DNA from: Trinickia diaoshuihuensis | Lineage (GTDB): Bacteria; Pseudomonadota; Gammaproteobacteria; Burkholderiales; Burkholderiaceae | Reading direction: 5' to 3' | Assembly (NCBI RefSeq): GCF_003390925.1 | Contig: NZ_QUBS01000087.1 | Location: forward strand, 298,628 to 362,627 | Length of the DNA stretch: 64,000 nucleotides | Made by a program: the position numbers and the translations under genes | Part shown: positions 38,166 to 47,303 of the stretch, piece after piece | How the letters are laid out: every line of letters begins with the position of its first letter | How positions within the stretch are numbered: the stretch's first letter is position 1 | Notes under the pieces: generated by a model | Seen by the model: only the letters and a program-made list of their open reading frames with translations | Databases searched by the model: none | What the model was told of the DNA's origin: nothing

Positions 38166-39572
38166 TCAGACCTCGCCCCACAGATCGTGCCCGTCCGCCC
38201 CCGTGATCCGCACGGATACGAAATCGCCGGCCTTGTAGCGCTTGGACGCCTTCGACGCGGGGGCCACGTAGACCACACCGTCGATTTCCGGCGCGTCCGA
38301 CGCCGTTCGGCCGATTCCACCATCGGCGTTGACCTCGTCGATGAGCACCTTGAGCGTTTTGCCGATCTTGCGTTTCAAGCGGCGCGAGGAGACTTCCTCG
38401 GCGACTTCCATGAAGCGGGCGCGACGTGCTTCGCGCACTTCGTCGGGCAATGCGCCGTCGAGTTCATTGGCGCTCGCCCCTTCGACCGGCGAGTAGGCAA
38501 AGCACCCGACGCGATCGAGTTCCGCCGCGCGGATGAATTCGAGCAGCGTTTCGAATTGCGCTTCCGTCTCCCCGGGAAAGCCCGCGATGAACGTGCTGCG
38601 GATCGTCAGCTCCGGGCACATCCGGCGCCAAGCGGCCACGCGCTCGAGCGTGCGCTCGGCATTGGCCGGCCGCTTCATGCGTTTGAGCACCTCGGGATCG
38701 GCGTGCTGGAAAGGGATATCGAGATACGGCAGCACGTGGCCCTTGAGGGGGCCCTCCGCCATCATCGGAATGATTTCGTCGACGTGCGGATACGGATAGA
38801 CGTAATGGAGCCGCACCCATGCGCCATACTGCGCCGCCAGTTCGCCCAACGCGCCGACGAGTTCCGTCATCCGCGTTTTGAGGGGACGCCCGTTCCAAAA
38901 TCCCGTTCGGAACTTGACGTCCACGCCGTAAGCACTCGTGTCCTGCGAGATGACGAGCAGTTCCTTGACGCCGGACTTGAAGAGGTTTTCGGCCTCGAGC
39001 ATGACTTCGGCGACGGGCCGCGAAACGAGATCGCCGCGCATCGACGGGATGATGCAAAACGCACAGCGATGGTTACAGCCCTCGGAGATCTTCAGATAGG
39101 CGTAATGGCGCGGCGTCAGCTTGATGCCGGCGGCGGGCACGAGATCGACGAACGGATCGTGCGGCTTGGGCAGATAGCTATGTACGGCCTGCATCACCTC
39201 GCCCACGGCATGCGGGCCCGTGACGGCGAGCACTTTGGGATGCACTTCCTCGATGAGGCCGGAGCCGCTCGCGCTTTTCTTCGCGCCGAGGCAGCCGGTC
39301 ACGATCACCTTGCCGTTTTCCGTGAGCGCCTCGCCGATCGCGTCGAGGCTTTCCTGGACGGCTTCGTCGATAAAGCCGCAGGTGTTGACGACGACTAGAT
39401 CGGCCCCGTCATAGGTCCCCGAAATTTCGTAGCCCTCGGCGCGTAGCTGCGTGATGATCTGCTCGGAGTCTACGAGCGCCTTGGGGCAGCCGAGCGAGAC
39501 GAAACCGACCTTGGGCGCGGCAGGCGCGGCCGCGGCTGAACTCGGCGCGACGGGAGAGGGAGTGTGCGGCAT
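38166..39572 (-). CDS. rimO: RimO, ribosomal protein S12 methylthiotransferase
   Basis: A 468-residue radical SAM enzyme. The N-terminal UPF0004 domain has Cys29, Cys65 and Cys94. The radical SAM cluster motif is CNHRCAFC with Cys166, Cys170 and Cys173, and a C-terminal TRAM domain ends the protein. RimO adds a methylthio group to an aspartate of ribosomal protein S12. The frame is open further upstream, but ATG at 39572 gives the [10 protein letters not shown] start; about 20 Ala/Pro-rich residues precede the domain. It borders the accessory insertion upstream. Confidence 0.93.
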   Translation of the reverse strand: MPHTPSPVAPSSAAAAPAAPKVGFVSLGCPKALVDSEQIITQLRAEGYEISGTYDGADLVVVNTCGFIDEAVQESLDAIGEALTENGKVIVTGCLGAKKSASGSGLIEEVHPKVLAVTGPHAVGEVMQAVHSYLPKPHDPFVDLVPAAGIKLTPRHYAYLKISEGCNHRCAFCIIPSMRGDLVSRPVAEVMLEAENLFKSGVKELLVISQDTSAYGVDVKFRTGFWNGRPLKTRMTELVGALGELAAQYGAWVRLHYVYPYPHVDEIIPMMAEGPLKGHVLPYLDIPFQHADPEVLKRMKRPANAERTLERVAAWRRMCPELTIRSTFIAGFPGETEAQFETLLEFIRAAELDRVGCFAYSPVEGASANELDGALPDEVREARRARFMEVAEEVSSRRLKRKIGKTLKVLIDEVNADGGIGRTASDAPEIDGVVYVAPASKASKRYKAGDFVSVRITGADGHDLWGEV

Positions 39573-39764
39573 GAGATGGATCCAGCGAATGGCAATGACG
39601 CCGGGCGGCCAAATCTTGCGCAAGGATTGACGCGCCGCCTCCCGGACTAACCGCGTATTGTACCGCGATGCGGCATTGGGCTGTCGTTGCCGAGACGATT
39701 TGGGCTCCGCCGGCAAGCCCACGAACCAGCGTGGCGCAACGCGTGCCGGCGGAAAACTGGACAC

Positions 39765-40415
39765 TCAGCTCGACGCCGTGACGTCGACGATCCAGAACCA
39801 GGGGCTTGCGTAAGGACCGTCCAACTGCTTCGGCAGTGTCCGGCCGGCCCGGGTTGGCGGTGTCGCAAGTTCCCATACTTCGTAGTGAAGCGGCGAGAAG
39901 TAGATTTTGCTGTGAACGTAATCGAATGCGATCCGTGCTTTGTTACCTTCGAAGAACATATCGTTGGTACCCGCGGTGTACTCGACGTAGCCTGTCGTAT
40001 CCGCGCCGCCGCCGCGCCCGTTAGAGTGTGCCTTGTTCGTACGGACATAGCGCTCGTATAGCTTTGCGCGATCGCTCAGCCCTTTCAAGTAGTCGGGTTT
40101 GTCCGGCGTATTGGGATAGGAAAAGCGCGGCAAGTACATCGGATCGTTCGCATGAATTTGCCGCATTGCACCGAGCGCGTCATCGTTTATGCGTTGCACG
40201 CCATGGTCGACGACGCCGGCGGACGACGAGATTTCCGACATCAGCGCGCGCAGCGCCTGCGGCGCCTCCAGATTGCCGAAACGGATGACGTACATCGGCA
40301 AAATTGGGCCCGTGCGGGTAGCGGGCGCCGACGGCTGGCCGCCCGCGTTCTGGATAAGATTCAGTACGAAATCTTCCCACCGCAGCGTGGAATTGAACTG
40401 GGATTGTGTGAGCAT
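39765..40415 (-). CDS. Unrecognised protein paired with the ribosome-inactivating protein
   Basis: A 216-residue protein without signal peptide or membrane segments. Its C-terminal third is rich in aromatic residues (ARIAFDYVHSKIYFSPLHYE, then SPWFWIVDVTASS), which suggests a beta-rich fold. I do not recognise a family. The ATG at 40415 has GGAG seven bases upstream and is preferred over the in-frame ATG at 40448. It starts 29 bases after the stop of the RIP-like gene on the same strand. By analogy with toxin loci it could be an immunity or escort protein, but nothing in the sequence proves this. Confidence 0.6.
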   Translation of the reverse strand: MLTQSQFNSTLRWEDFVLNLIQNAGGQPSAPATRTGPILPMYVIRFGNLEAPQALRALMSEISSSAGVVDHGVQRINDDALGAMRQIHANDPMYLPRFSYPNTPDKPDYLKGLSDRAKLYERYVRTNKAHSNGRGGGADTTGYVEYTAGTNDMFFEGNKARIAFDYVHSKIYFSPLHYEVWELATPPTRAGRTLPKQLDGPYASPWFWIVDVTASS

Positions 40416-40444
40416 GAGGAGCTCCGATCGTTCGAACGGAATGC

Positions 40445-41065
40445 TCAAGCGCCGATCCTATGGCCGCCGGCATTCCAGCCGTTGTAGCGCGGGCGTTGGG
40501 CATTCGCCGCAAATGGCGGCCCAAGCGGGTTGTCGAGCACGTTCGCGATGGCGTCTTCGGTCGCGTTAAACCTCACGGCCTCGGAGAGCGCGACGATCAA
40601 GCAGACGAGGCAGGTGGCGTCGCCTGGGGTGACGGGCACGCCGCCGCCCCCGGGCGGCACCGCTACAGCGAAGTTGGCGAGGGTGATTGCGGCATCACGC
40701 AGGTTCGGCGCCGAAATCGCCGGGAGCGGGGTCACGTTATAGCCGAGCGACCCGTACGAGCCGTCGGGGACGAGCACCCTAGCACCGGGCGGAACCGCCC
40801 AGGGCATCGGCACTACGTTGAATAAATAGGTCGCCGTAGCATTAATGAATCCCATCGTGTAGAGAGAGGCATTGGGCGAAGCCAGCGCACCGTTCGCTTC
40901 CCACGCAAGGTTAAGCACGAGCGAAAGCCCATAGCCCGCCGGCGGATTCGGAATCTGCACTGGGATGTTGAGCGATACCGCGCGCGTGCCGTTCGCGCGA
41001 ACTTGGTCGCGCAGTGTGGCGATGTCGGCCCGATACTCGGCACCGGTCGTCAATCGAAGAGACAT
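40445..41065 (-). CDS. Ribosome-inactivating protein (ricin/Shiga-type rRNA N-glycosylase) homologue
   Basis: A 206-residue protein with the active-site plan of ribosome-inactivating proteins. YRADIATLR at residues 11-19 keeps the Tyr-x7-Arg spacing of ricin YTNFIRAVR. LYTMGFINATATYLF at 68-82 places Tyr69 at the first stacking tyrosine (ricin 80), and GSYGSL places Tyr104 at the second (ricin 123). LSEAVRF at 160-166 supplies Glu162 and Arg165 (ricin Glu177/Arg180), and NGW at 195-197 matches Asn-x-Trp211. The predicted reaction is depurination of the sarcin-ricin loop of large rRNA. No signal peptide, propeptide or lectin chain is present. The start has AAAGGA upstream; it follows mazEF and precedes an unknown gene. 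Confidence 0.8.
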   Translation of the reverse strand: MSLRLTTGAEYRADIATLRDQVRANGTRAVSLNIPVQIPNPPAGYGLSLVLNLAWEANGALASPNASLYTMGFINATATYLFNVVPMPWAVPPGARVLVPDGSYGSLGYNVTPLPAISAPNLRDAAITLANFAVAVPPGGGGVPVTPGDATCLVCLIVALSEAVRFNATEDAIANVLDNPLGPPFAANAQRPRYNGWNAGGHRIGA

Positions 41066-41248
41066 GGGCAATCCTTTGGACGAGGCCGGCGCACTCCGCC
41101 GGGAAGACCGGCAGCGAAGCGAGTGGCTGCCCGGTGCTTGCACTTTGCCGGGCGTGCGTCATGCGGCCAATCCGGCAGACGTCACAACATGGGCCGGAAG
41201 GATGGTCCGTGACTTTCGAATGGGGGCGTGAAGGCTCAGTCCCGCTTC

Positions 41249-41587
41249 TTACAAATCGAGGAATGCGCGTACCGCGTACCGCATGGCCTCCATTTCGTCT
41301 TCCGACGCACGTTCGCCCTCGTAGCGAATTTCACGCGCTTTGAAGGACAGATTGACGATTTGGTCGACGAGTGCGGCGCCGGGGCGAGCGAGGCTCGCAA
41401 TGGCGATCTCCGTCTCCCAGCCTCGAATCGTCGACGTGATCGGCAGCCCCACGATCCGGCCCGTCAACGCATTGATATCGCTAGCGGTAAGAACAACCAC
41501 GGCGCGATACCCGTCTTGTTCGTTCCCCTTGCTCGGCCCCACGTAGAGCCTAATGATGTCTCCTGCCTCCGGCACCCCGTTTTGCAT
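41249..41587 (-). CDS. mazF: MazF/PemK-family toxin (mRNA interferase)
   Basis: A 112-residue MazF/PemK-fold protein. It begins with the beta strand GDIIRLYVGPSKGNEQDGYR, followed by AVVVLTASDINALTGRIVGL, and the conserved Gln-Ile-Val/Asn strand DQIVNLSFKARE lies near residue 80. The family cleaves RNA at short sequences and is held by MazE. Start at 41587 has AGGAGAC upstream. It lies 22 bases after the mazE stop. The downstream gene is the RIP-like protein, which also targets the translation apparatus. Confidence 0.88.
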   Translation of the reverse strand: MQNGVPEAGDIIRLYVGPSKGNEQDGYRAVVVLTASDINALTGRIVGLPITSTIRGWETEIAIASLARPGAALVDQIVNLSFKAREIRYEGERASEDEMEAMRYAVRAFLDL

Positions 41588-41609
41588 GCGGCTCTGTCTC
41601 CTTTGACGA

Positions 41610-41882
41610 TCAGCGCGGCTCGTCCGGCCCGCCGAATTCGGAGCCATGCGCCCCGCCGAAATCAATGTCGGCGTGAGGCTCGAGTTTCCCCTCCCGCAAT
41701 TGCTGCATATAACGCTCGCGGGAAAATCGCTTTATCGAGACGCACGGAACGATTTGCACTTTGCCGTCGACGACGAGTACGTCTATCGCCTGACCTTCCG
41801 CCAAGTGCGCCTCCTGGGCGATGCTTGCCGGTATGCGCACAGCGAGACTGTTACCCCACCGCTTTAAAGTTTGGACGGCCAT
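41610..41882 (-). CDS. mazE: MazE-family antitoxin
   Basis: A 90-residue protein. The N-terminal AbrB/MazE swapped-hairpin DNA-binding domain is VQTLKRWGNSLAVRIPASIA at residues 3-22, then AHLAEGQAIDVLVVDGKVQI. The acidic C-terminal tail (from about 60, EGKLEPHADIDFGGAHGSE) would wrap around MazF. The start at 41882 fits the family length. A dyad operator lies in its leader near the predicted transcription start, consistent with autoregulation by MazE-MazF complexes. Confidence 0.88.
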   Translation of the reverse strand: MAVQTLKRWGNSLAVRIPASIAQEAHLAEGQAIDVLVVDGKVQIVPCVSIKRFSRERYMQQLREGKLEPHADIDFGGAHGSEFGGPDEPR

Positions 41883-41974
41883 CGTGATACCCCATGAATG
41901 GACCGTGGCGAAGGGCGCCTCGACCCGCAACGCGCCGCAGCGGATCGCATCGCCCGGCTTCGGGTCGTAGCGAA

Positions 41975-42029
41975 TGTATCTACAGGTTGATACAGCGTTC
42001 ATGGTAAGCACCTCTATCCGATGTGTCAA
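41975..42029 (-). promoter_or_regulatory. mazEF promoter with overlapping dyad operator
   Basis: On the minus strand a consensus -35 TTGACA (42029-42024) is followed after 17 bases by TACCAT (42006-42001) as -10. Just downstream, TGTATC (41975-41980) and GATACA (41989-41994) form a dyad with an 8-base spacer that covers the expected transcription start at about 41994. This is the geometry of an autoregulated toxin-antitoxin promoter. The leader to mazE would be about 110 bases. Confidence 0.65.
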
Positions 42030-42190
42030 CGCCGTCGATACGACTTCAACGGCGGCGGGAATCGAGGGCGATCTTGACCGGCTTCAGGGGCGCTAAAGCG
42101 CATTCGCAAAAAGAATGCGACGCTTTCACCCCCACGGCAGCAACAAGGACAAGGCACCGAGTGCCCCCGGCGACATCGTGAAGAGCATGC

Positions 42191-42216
42191 AAAAAGGCCG
42201 CGGATCACCGCGGCCT
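42191..42216 (-). terminator. Intrinsic terminator of phaR
   Basis: AGGCCGCGG and CCGCGGCCT form a perfect 9-bp stem with an ATCA loop. On the minus strand it is followed by five T bases, 33 bases after the phaR stop. It should end the phaCABR transcript. Confidence 0.85.
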
Positions 42217-42248
42217 GTTCGCAACGAGAAGGCGCAACGAAGCGCGCG

Positions 42249-42824
42249 TTATTTCTTTTCCGGTTCGGGACCCTGCCCCTGACCCGGCTTATTGAACGTG
42301 AACGAGCTGAACATCGTCTTCGCCTGGTTCTGCATCTGCTCTTGCATCTGCACGAACATATTCTTCGACTGCTCGATATAGCTCGTCATCATCCCTTGCA
42401 TCATGGGCGCCTGCATGTTCATGAACTGCGACCACACCTCGGGATTGAGCGCATTGCCTTCGTAGAGGTTCTTCGACTGCTCGGCGAGCTTGTTTTGAAT
42501 GTCGATGAACGCTTGGATGTTCTTTTCCAGATACGTACCCATCATGCCTTGCATCGCATGACCGTAGAACCGGATGATTTGCGACAGCATCGACGAAGAA
42601 AACATCGGCACGCCACCGCTCTCCTCTTCGAGGATGATCTGCAGCAAGATGCTGCGCGTCAAATCTTCGTTGGTCTTCGCATCGATGACCTTGAAGTCCT
42701 CCTGATCGAGCACGAGCTGCTTCACGTCGCTCAGCGTGATGTAGGTACTCGTTTCCGTGTCGTACAGTCGACGGTTCGGGTACTTTTTAATGAATCGCTC
42801 GGCTGTTTTCTTTGTAGTCGACAT
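42249..42824 (-). CDS. phaR: PhaR, polyhydroxybutyrate synthesis repressor
   Basis: A 191-residue protein. The N-terminal DNA-binding/accumulation region reads RFIKKYPNRRLYDTETSTYI at residues 10-29, the PhaR signature. A helical middle section follows, and the C-terminal part is Met/Gln-rich (MQEQMQNQAKTMFSSF). PhaR binds PHB granules and DNA and represses phasin and its own genes when granules are absent. It is the last gene of phaC-phaA-phaB-phaR and is followed by a strong terminator. Confidence 0.93.
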   Translation of the reverse strand: MSTTKKTAERFIKKYPNRRLYDTETSTYITLSDVKQLVLDQEDFKVIDAKTNEDLTRSILLQIILEEESGGVPMFSSSMLSQIIRFYGHAMQGMMGTYLEKNIQAFIDIQNKLAEQSKNLYEGNALNPEVWSQFMNMQAPMMQGMMTSYIEQSKNMFVQMQEQMQNQAKTMFSSFTFNKPGQGQGPEPEKK

Positions 42825-42971
42825 GTAATGCCTTTTATGAACGCAACGCAGCGCAATAACGGCGCCCTCGTGGCCCGCCGCGCCTCCCGCAGCAAGCCGG
42901 ACCCCCAAACTCATACACTTTAACCCGTTTTACGCCGGCGGCAATGTCGAACGCAACCGGCGCAAAACGCA

Positions 42972-43712
42972 TCAGCCCATGTGCAAACCGCCGTTCAACG
43001 AAAAATCGGCGCCTGTCGAAAAGCCCGATTCATCCGAAGCCAACCAAGCAACGATCGATGCGATTTCCTCCGGCGAACCCAGCCGCCGAACCGGAATCGT
43101 CGCGATGATCTTTTCGAGCACGTCCGCGCGGATCGATTTCACCATATCCGTGCCGATATAACCGGGCGACACCGTGTTGACCGTCACGCCCTTGGTCGCC
43201 ACTTCCTGCGCGAGCGCCATCGTGAAGCCATGGATGCCGGCCTTCGCCGTCGAATAGTTCGTCTGCCCGAACTGACCTTTCTGCCCGTTCACCGACGAGA
43301 TATTGATCACGCGCCCGAAGCCGCGTTCGACCATGCCGTCGATGACTTGCTTCGTGACGTTGAACAGGCTCGTCAAGTTCGTGTCGATGACAGCCGTCCA
43401 ATCCTCGTGCGTCATCTTGCGGAACACGACGTCGCGCGTAATGCCCGCGTTATTGACCAGCACGTCGACCTCGCCCACTTCGGCCTTCACCTTGTCGAAC
43501 GCGTTCTTCGTCGACTCCCAATCGCCGACATTACCTTCCGAGGCGACGAAATCGTAGCCGAGCGCCTTTTGCTGTTCGAGCCATGTGACGCGTCGCGGCG
43601 AATTCGGACCGCAGCCCGCCACCACTTTGAAGCCTTGCCGATGCAGACGCTGGCAGATCGCAGTGCCGATGCCGCCCATCCCGCCCGTTACGTACGCAAT
43701 ACGCTGAGTCAT
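42972..43712 (-). CDS. phaB: PhaB, acetoacetyl-CoA reductase
   Basis: A 246-residue short-chain dehydrogenase. The cofactor motif TGGMGGIGTAIC is near the N-terminus, NNAG is near 89, and the catalytic Ser-Tyr-Lys set includes INISSVNG near 137 and NYSTAKAG near 152. It reduces acetoacetyl-CoA to (R)-3-hydroxybutyryl-CoA with NADPH, the second step of PHB synthesis. It lies between phaA and phaR on the same strand. Confidence 0.94.
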   Translation of the reverse strand: MTQRIAYVTGGMGGIGTAICQRLHRQGFKVVAGCGPNSPRRVTWLEQQKALGYDFVASEGNVGDWESTKNAFDKVKAEVGEVDVLVNNAGITRDVVFRKMTHEDWTAVIDTNLTSLFNVTKQVIDGMVERGFGRVINISSVNGQKGQFGQTNYSTAKAGIHGFTMALAQEVATKGVTVNTVSPGYIGTDMVKSIRADVLEKIIATIPVRRLGSPEEIASIVAWLASDESGFSTGADFSLNGGLHMG

Positions 43713-43808
43713 GAGTCACGCTCCATTCCTGTTTTTTTGGGGACGCCTGCCGGCGCCCCTCGTCTTACCGCCGCGCACTGCCCTTGGCGGCGGCGCTTCG
43801 CGCTTCGA

Positions 43809-44990
43809 TCAGAAACGTTCGAGCGCCAGTGCGACGCCCATCCCGCCGCCGATGCACAGCGAGGCCAGACCGCGCTTCGCGTCGCGCTTTTGCATCTCGT
43901 GGAGCAAGGTCACGAGAATCCGGCAACCCGATGCCCCGATCGGATGACCGATCGCGATCGCGCCGCCGTTCACGTTGATCTTCGACGTATCCCAGCCCAT
44001 TTGCTTGTGCACCGCCAGCGCCTGCGCCGCGAAAGCCTCGTTGATCTCCATCAGATCGAGGTCGCCGACCGACCAGCCCGCGCGCTCCAAGCAACGGCGC
44101 GAGGCCGGCACCGGCCCCATCCCCATCACCTTCGGATCGACGCCCGCATTCGCGTAGGCCTTGATGCGCGCGAGCGGCGTCAAGCCCAACGCTTCCGCCT
44201 TCTTCGCGGACATGACGAGCACGGCCGCCGCGCCGTCGTTGATACCCGAGGCGTTCGCCGCCGTCACCGTACCTTCCTTCGAGAAAGCGGGCTTCAGGGT
44301 CGCCAGCGACTCCGCCGTGACGCCGTGACGAACGAACTCGTCGGTGACGAAATTGATCGGATCGCCCTTGCGCTGCTGAATCTGGACGGGAACGATCTCG
44401 TCGTCGAAACGCCCCGCCTTCTGCGCGGCCTCGGCCTTGTTTTGCGAAAGCGCGGCGAACTTGTCCTGCTCCTCGCGCGTAATGCCGTATTCCTTGGCCA
44501 CGTTCTCGGCCGTGATACCCATGTGGTACTGGTTGTAGACGTCCCACAGGCCGTCGACGATCATCGTATCGACGAGTTTCGCGTCGCCCATGCGGAATCC
44601 GTCGCGCGAGCCCGGCAACACGTGCGGCGCCGCGCTCATGTTCTCTTGGCCGCCGGCCACCACGATGTCCGCGTCGCCCGCGATCACCGCATTCGCGGCC
44701 AGCATGACGGCCTTCAAACCCGAGCCGCATACCTTGTTGATGGTCATGCCCGGCACGGCCGCGGGCAATCCCGCCTTGATGAGCGCCTGACGAGCGGGAT
44801 TCTGACCCGAGCCGGCCGTGAGCACTTGGCCTAGGATGACCTCGCTCACCTGCTCGGGCTTGACGCCCGCGCGCTCGAGCACCGCGCGAACGACCGTCGC
44901 GCCCAGTTCCGGCGCGGGAATCTTCGCCAGCGAGCCGCCGAACTTGCCCACGGCGGTGCGAGCGGCAGATACGATCACTACGTCAGTCAT
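43809..44990 (-). CDS. phaA: PhaA, acetyl-CoA acetyltransferase (beta-ketothiolase)
   Basis: A 393-residue thiolase. The acyl-accepting Cys88 is in [11 protein letters not shown]; the C-terminal GHPIGASG block carries the active-site His, and [10 protein letters not shown] holds the second Cys. It condenses two acetyl-CoA to acetoacetyl-CoA, the first step of PHB synthesis. It is located directly downstream of phaC, with phaB following. Confidence 0.95.
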   Translation of the reverse strand: MTDVVIVSAARTAVGKFGGSLAKIPAPELGATVVRAVLERAGVKPEQVSEVILGQVLTAGSGQNPARQALIKAGLPAAVPGMTINKVCGSGLKAVMLAANAVIAGDADIVVAGGQENMSAAPHVLPGSRDGFRMGDAKLVDTMIVDGLWDVYNQYHMGITAENVAKEYGITREEQDKFAALSQNKAEAAQKAGRFDDEIVPVQIQQRKGDPINFVTDEFVRHGVTAESLATLKPAFSKEGTVTAANASGINDGAAAVLVMSAKKAEALGLTPLARIKAYANAGVDPKVMGMGPVPASRRCLERAGWSVGDLDLMEINEAFAAQALAVHKQMGWDTSKINVNGGAIAIGHPIGASGCRILVTLLHEMQKRDAKRGLASLCIGGGMGVALALERF

Positions 44991-45063
44991 GTTGTGACTC
45001 CTTGCGGGTGAGGCGGCTCAATCGAAAGCCGCGCATCGTAGTTGGAAATCTTAACGGGCGCGT

Positions 45064-46986
45064 TCAATCGCGCTCTTGCACGTATCGCCCCGGCGCGGGC
45101 TCGATGACCGGATATTCGGCCGATCCGAGCTGCGCGCGTACTTTCACTTTTTTGCCGCCATACGGCTCGAGCCATGCCATCCAGTCCGGCCACCAGCTAC
45201 CTGGCTTCTCGACGGCCTGCTCGAACCAATCGTCCGGGTCCTCCGGCAGCGTCTTCTCATTGCCCTCGTGCGACCAATAACTGCGTTTGCCCTTCGCGGG
45301 AGGATTGATGACCCCCGCGATATGCCCCGACGCGCCCAGCACGAACCGCTGCGGCCCCGTCAGCAACGGCGCCGACGCATACGCCGTGCGCCATGGCACG
45401 ATATGGTCGTCGCGCGAGCCGTAGATGAACGTCGGCACGTCGATGCGCGACAGATCGAGCGCCTCGCCGCATACGGTCAACGCGCCCGGCTCGCGCAACT
45501 TGTTCTCGAGATACGTGTTGCGCAGATACCAAACGTACATCGGTCCGGGCAGATTCGTCGAATCGCCGTTCCAGTACAGCAGGTCGAACGGCGCGGGCGT
45601 GCGCCCTTTGAGGTAGTTATCGACCACGTAGTTCCATACGAGATCGTTGGGCCGCAAGAACGAGAATGCATTCGCGAACTCGATACCGCGCATGAGCCCC
45701 GGCGGCGCGCCGTTCAGGCCGCCGATCGTTTGTTCGCGCATGAGCACGTGGGCCTCGTCGACGAAGACGTCGAGCACGCCCGTATCGGAAAAATCGAGCA
45801 TCGCCGTGAGCAACGTCATCGACGCCGCCGGATGCTCTCCACGTGCGGCGAGCACCGCGAGCGCCGTCGCGATCATCGTACCGCCGATGCAGAAACCGAA
45901 CGTGTTGATCTGCTCGCGTCCGCTTACGCTTTTCACGACGTCGATCGCGGCGAGCACGCCGTCGTTGACGTAGTCGTCCCAGGTTTTCCCGGCCAGCGAC
46001 GCATCCACATTGCGCCACGAGATCATGAACACCTGATGTCCGCACTCGAGCGCATGCGCGACGAGCGAACTCTCGGGCTGCAGATCGAGAATGTAGAACT
46101 TGTTGATGCACGGCGGCACCATCAAGAGCGGCCGCTCGAACACGCTGGGCGTGCGCGGCTTGTATTGGATCAGTTGAATCAGCTCGTTTTCGAAGACGAC
46201 CGCGCCTTCCGTCGCCCCGATGTTCTTGCCGACGACGAAGCGCGACTCGTCGCTCTGGGAAATCTTGCCGCGGCGCATGTCCGCGAGCAAATTCATCACA
46301 CCTTGCCGCAAGCTCTCGCCGTGCGTGTCGAGCAGGGCCTTTTGCGCCTCCGGGTTCAGCGCGAGAAAGTTGCTCGGCGAGGCGGCGGCCGTCCACTGTT
46401 GCACGGCGAATCGAATGCGCTCGCGCGTCTTCACATCGGCTTGCACGGCATCGGCCAGCGCTTGCAGGTAACGTGCGTTGAGCAGATACCAAGCGGCGGT
46501 ATACGCGAACGCGGGCGTCGCCTTCCAAGCATCGGCGCTGAAACGCCGATCGGGCAACTCGGGCGGCGTTTGATTCGCGCCGCTCGCTTGCTGCAGCAAC
46601 GCGAGGCAATCGCGCGAGTAATCCGCTTGCAGCGCTTGCAATCGCTCAGGCGCGATCGACGCCACCGGCAGCTTCATCCCGGCGAAGGCGTGCTGAGCGT
46701 CGGTCATCGAAGGCATCCCCAGCGCGGGCATGGGCGGCATCTGCGGCATGGGGAAGGGAAACGGAAACGGCGACGGCCCGGCGGCCGCATGGCCGTTCGC
46801 CGCCTGCCCGGGCATGGCGCCCGGCTGCGGCGCGGGCCATTTGCTCGGATCGGCGAATGAGCGCCATGCGCCCATCCAAGCCTCGAACATCCGTTGCATG
46901 TCCGCGTTGCCTGCTTCGGCTTGCTGCTCGCGGCTCGAAGAAGTTTCGGTGTGAGAAGAAGTCGATCGACGTTTTGATGCAGTCAT
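45064..46986 (-). CDS. phaC: PhaC, class I polyhydroxyalkanoate synthase
   Basis: A 640-residue class I synthase, somewhat longer than the 589 residues of the Cupriavidus enzyme because of an extended N-terminus containing a Pro/Phe/Met-rich stretch (residues about 71-95). The lipase-box-like FGFCIGGT holds the catalytic Cys366; Asp in YGSRDDHIVPW and His in GASGHIAG complete the triad. It polymerises (R)-3-hydroxybutyryl-CoA on granule surfaces. It is the first gene of the pha operon. Confidence 0.95.
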   Translation of the reverse strand: MTASKRRSTSSHTETSSSREQQAEAGNADMQRMFEAWMGAWRSFADPSKWPAPQPGAMPGQAANGHAAAGPSPFPFPFPMPQMPPMPALGMPSMTDAQHAFAGMKLPVASIAPERLQALQADYSRDCLALLQQASGANQTPPELPDRRFSADAWKATPAFAYTAAWYLLNARYLQALADAVQADVKTRERIRFAVQQWTAAASPSNFLALNPEAQKALLDTHGESLRQGVMNLLADMRRGKISQSDESRFVVGKNIGATEGAVVFENELIQLIQYKPRTPSVFERPLLMVPPCINKFYILDLQPESSLVAHALECGHQVFMISWRNVDASLAGKTWDDYVNDGVLAAIDVVKSVSGREQINTFGFCIGGTMIATALAVLAARGEHPAASMTLLTAMLDFSDTGVLDVFVDEAHVLMREQTIGGLNGAPPGLMRGIEFANAFSFLRPNDLVWNYVVDNYLKGRTPAPFDLLYWNGDSTNLPGPMYVWYLRNTYLENKLREPGALTVCGEALDLSRIDVPTFIYGSRDDHIVPWRTAYASAPLLTGPQRFVLGASGHIAGVINPPAKGKRSYWSHEGNEKTLPEDPDDWFEQAVEKPGSWWPDWMAWLEPYGGKKVKVRAQLGSAEYPVIEPAPGRYVQERD

Positions 46987-47303
46987 ACCCGCTTTTGGCC
47001 GTGAGTCTAGGAAGACTGGTTGAGAGGCGGGCGCCGAGCATACGTGGGCGAACCCTCGCGACCCTCGCTGCGCTCACCCTTGCGAGCGGTCATTCTTGCT
47101 CCCCGCCACGAGGCATGTCAATGCTTCGAACCGATTTTGCCGCAGCGCGATAGGTTTTTTATTATCGTTTTCCCGATGTCGATCGCGAACTCGCAAGCCA
47201 AGCGCCACCGGCATATGCGCTTAGTCACGGATGAAAAGTCCGCCGCGCGCGACCCGCCCCCTGGGGCTTTCGCGGTAGCGCCGTTGTGCGTCGCAGGGAA
47301 CGC
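46987..47303. other. phaC upstream region (317 bp) with candidate promoter
   Basis: No gene is seen between the pgeF stop and phaC. On the minus strand a -35 TTGACA (47121-47116) and, after 18 bases, AAGAAT (47097-47092) form a plausible sigma-70 promoter about 105 bp upstream of phaC. No clear terminator for pgeF is visible. Confidence 0.4.

Noticed and set aside
39765..40415. The partner gene as a lectin B chain of the RIP
   Set aside because: No QxW beta-trefoil repeats or disulfide-forming Cys pairs are present.
42981..44834. A 617-codon plus-strand frame over phaB and phaA
   Set aside because: It lies opposite conserved pha genes and shows only compositional bias.
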